Origin: an uncultured Bacteroides sp.
GTDB lineage: Bacteria > Bacteroidota > Bacteroidia > Bacteroidales > Bacteroidaceae
Direction: 5' to 3'
NCBI GenBank assembly: GCA_900557355.1
Contig: USSR01000087.1
Coordinates: 1-15,039 of the forward strand
Length of the DNA: 15,039 nucleotides
Positions 13,985 to 15,039 of this stretch are shown piece after piece. The notes beneath the pieces were generated by a model. It saw only the letters and a list, made by a program, of their open reading frames with translations, did not search any database and was not told the origin of the DNA. The translations under genes were made by a program, and so were the position numbers. Each line of letters opens with the position of its first letter. Within the stretch, counting starts at the first letter, position 1.

Positions 13985-15007
13985 ATGAAAAAGATAACTT
14001 TGGGAAAAGCTTTGGGTACAATTGCTGTATTGTGCCTGCTTTGGGTTAGCATTATGTTGACTATTGGTTTTTGTGAACATTATGAGAGTGACGAGCAATT
14101 GGCTGATATATACAGCAGCGAGTGTCGTTCTTTTATCAGCGACGAGAAATATAGTATACGCAATATGACTACCGGAAAAACCACGATTGACGGCATCGAC
14201 TGGCTGTTTGCGGCGGATGCATATACAGATTCATTAGTTGTTTATTCTAAGAACTTCAAACGTGGATATTTTGACCGTTATACGGGAGCGAATGTGATAC
14301 CGGCACAATATACACATGCCTGGATCTTCTCCGAAGGCTTAGCAGCTGTAGTACTGAATAATAAGGTGGGATTTATTGATCATCAAGGAAAGACTGTGAT
14401 TGATTTTCAGTTTCCTTATGCTAAGGATAATAAGAAACAGGTTGGACTTGTGTTTCACGGTGGGTATAGCAGTATGTATGATGCAACCGGGAAATGTGGC
14501 ATAATCAATAAAAAGGGAGAATGGGTGCTGAAACCATCCTATGAGTATATACAAAATCCGCAATATGGAAAAAGAGTATTCAATGACGGAAAGATGTATG
14601 GAGTACTGGATGATTCTTTGCATGTACTTCTTCCTGCAGAATACAGGGATATTGAATTATTAGATGATTATTTAGTGGCAGACAAACCGGATGGAGTTCA
14701 GTTGCAGATCGCTTATGATGGTAGGATACTAAATAAGAATGTTTATCATGATGTGACTTCACTGGATTATGATACGATGGAAAGGGCAGAAGATGGTGAA
14801 GGAACAATCATGAAGCCTACCGGAATTTATAGATATGGTAGTTACAATCTTTACGGGCTGATGGATGAAAAAGGAAAGCCTCTTACTGCCCCCGTCTATC
14901 ATAACATTACTGTACTTAGCAAAGATTTATTCTTGTGTGCTTTGAAAGACATGTATTCAAGGATTATTGTTGACAGGAATGGGCAGGTCGTCCGATATGA
15001 GGATTAA
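13985..15007 (+). CDS. Membrane-anchored WG-repeat protein
   Basis: An uncleaved signal anchor is likely at residues about 10-30 (ALGTIAVLCLLWVSIMLTIG), leaving the remaining 310 residues outside. These contain WG (KWG-type) repeats of the pattern '(W/Y/V/C)GxIDxxGxxVIxxxY': VGFIDHQGKTVIDFQF, CGIINKKGEWVLKPSYEYI, YGVLDDSLHVLLPAEYRDI and YGLMDEKGKPLTAPVYHNI. WG repeats form beta-hairpin or propeller-like surfaces thought to bind proteins or ligands. No catalytic motif is visible. The gene follows the vWA gene by 12 nt and stops 32 nt before the window end, so whether the operon continues is not visible. It may be a sensory or adhesive outer component of the third block. Confidence 0.85.
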   Translation: MKKITLGKALGTIAVLCLLWVSIMLTIGFCEHYESDEQLADIYSSECRSFISDEKYSIRNMTTGKTTIDGIDWLFAADAYTDSLVVYSKNFKRGYFDRYTGANVIPAQYTHAWIFSEGLAAVVLNNKVGFIDHQGKTVIDFQFPYAKDNKKQVGLVFHGGYSSMYDATGKCGIINKKGEWVLKPSYEYIQNPQYGKRVFNDGKMYGVLDDSLHVLLPAEYRDIELLDDYLVADKPDGVQLQIAYDGRILNKNVYHDVTSLDYDTMERAEDGEGTIMKPTGIYRYGSYNLYGLMDEKGKPLTAPVYHNITVLSKDLFLCALKDMYSRIIVDRNGQVVRYED

Positions 15008-15039
15008 TTCATAAATTTTATCCAAAAGAAGAGAAAAGA

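Noticed and set aside
366..14807. Many minus-strand open frames of 60-151 codons
   Set aside because: All lie opposite well-supported + strand genes, have no recognisable domains and read like shadow frames.
1..15039. Mobile element borders, tRNA or integrase
   Set aside because: No transposase, recombinase, terminal repeats, target-site duplication or tRNA-like fold could be found by reading the sequence.

Overview
The window is AT-rich. Every gene I accept lies on the + strand. Several things point to a gut-type Bacteroidota genome (Bacteroides or a close relative): almost no Shine-Dalgarno sequences, an anti-sigma factor with the Bacteroidota-style 'YLRGEM...E..AFE..L..D' N-terminus, signal peptides ending before Q (AQ, SQ), and candidate TAnnTTTG-like promoters. 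I see no rRNA, tRNA, CRISPR array, transposase or integrase. The genus is an inference.

Region A (1-5878) is a eukaryote-like phospho-signalling block. It runs: a 5'-truncated Hsp70/actin-fold ATPase fused to an FHA domain; a divergent Ser/Thr kinase with three C-terminal zinc ribbons; a small zinc-ribbon membrane protein; a PP2C phosphatase with a partial zinc ribbon and one C-terminal membrane helix; a larger zinc-ribbon membrane protein with a Ser/Asp-rich linker and an outer domain; and a cytosolic C39/papain-like cysteine peptidase. Four consecutive products carry the same kind of Cys4 knuckle. A likely reading is a kinase/phosphatase switch read by the FHA domain and assembled at the inner membrane. 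A 12-bp perfect inverted repeat follows the block.

Region B (6069-11632) is an exported-protease and sigma-switch block. It holds an exported protein made of seven 14-residue repeats, a tiny amber-interrupted exported Cys peptide, an exported caspase-like (C14) peptidase, an ECF sigma factor, a single-pass anti-sigma factor with a TPR-like outer part, and an exported TPR-CHAT protein. Caspase and CHAT both belong to peptidase clan CD, and both keep His/Cys dyads. The layout suggests that envelope proteolysis controls sigma release. A perfect 24-bp palindrome sits at an internal ATG of the sigma gene.

Region C (11727-15007) has a second sigma-70-like regulator, a LytTR-type DNA-binding protein, an unrecognised 196-residue protein with a rare strong Shine-Dalgarno, a vWA/MIDAS protein and a membrane-anchored WG-repeat protein. 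Short gaps inside each block (2-33 nt, or overlaps) support co-transcription, apart from the 134-nt gap after the phosphatase gene and the roughly 140-nt gap before the caspase gene. The blocks are separated by about 190 and 94 nt. Whether the three blocks form one system is unproven, but kinase, phosphatase, vWA, FHA and clan-CD proteases together resemble bacterial conflict or stress signalling islands.
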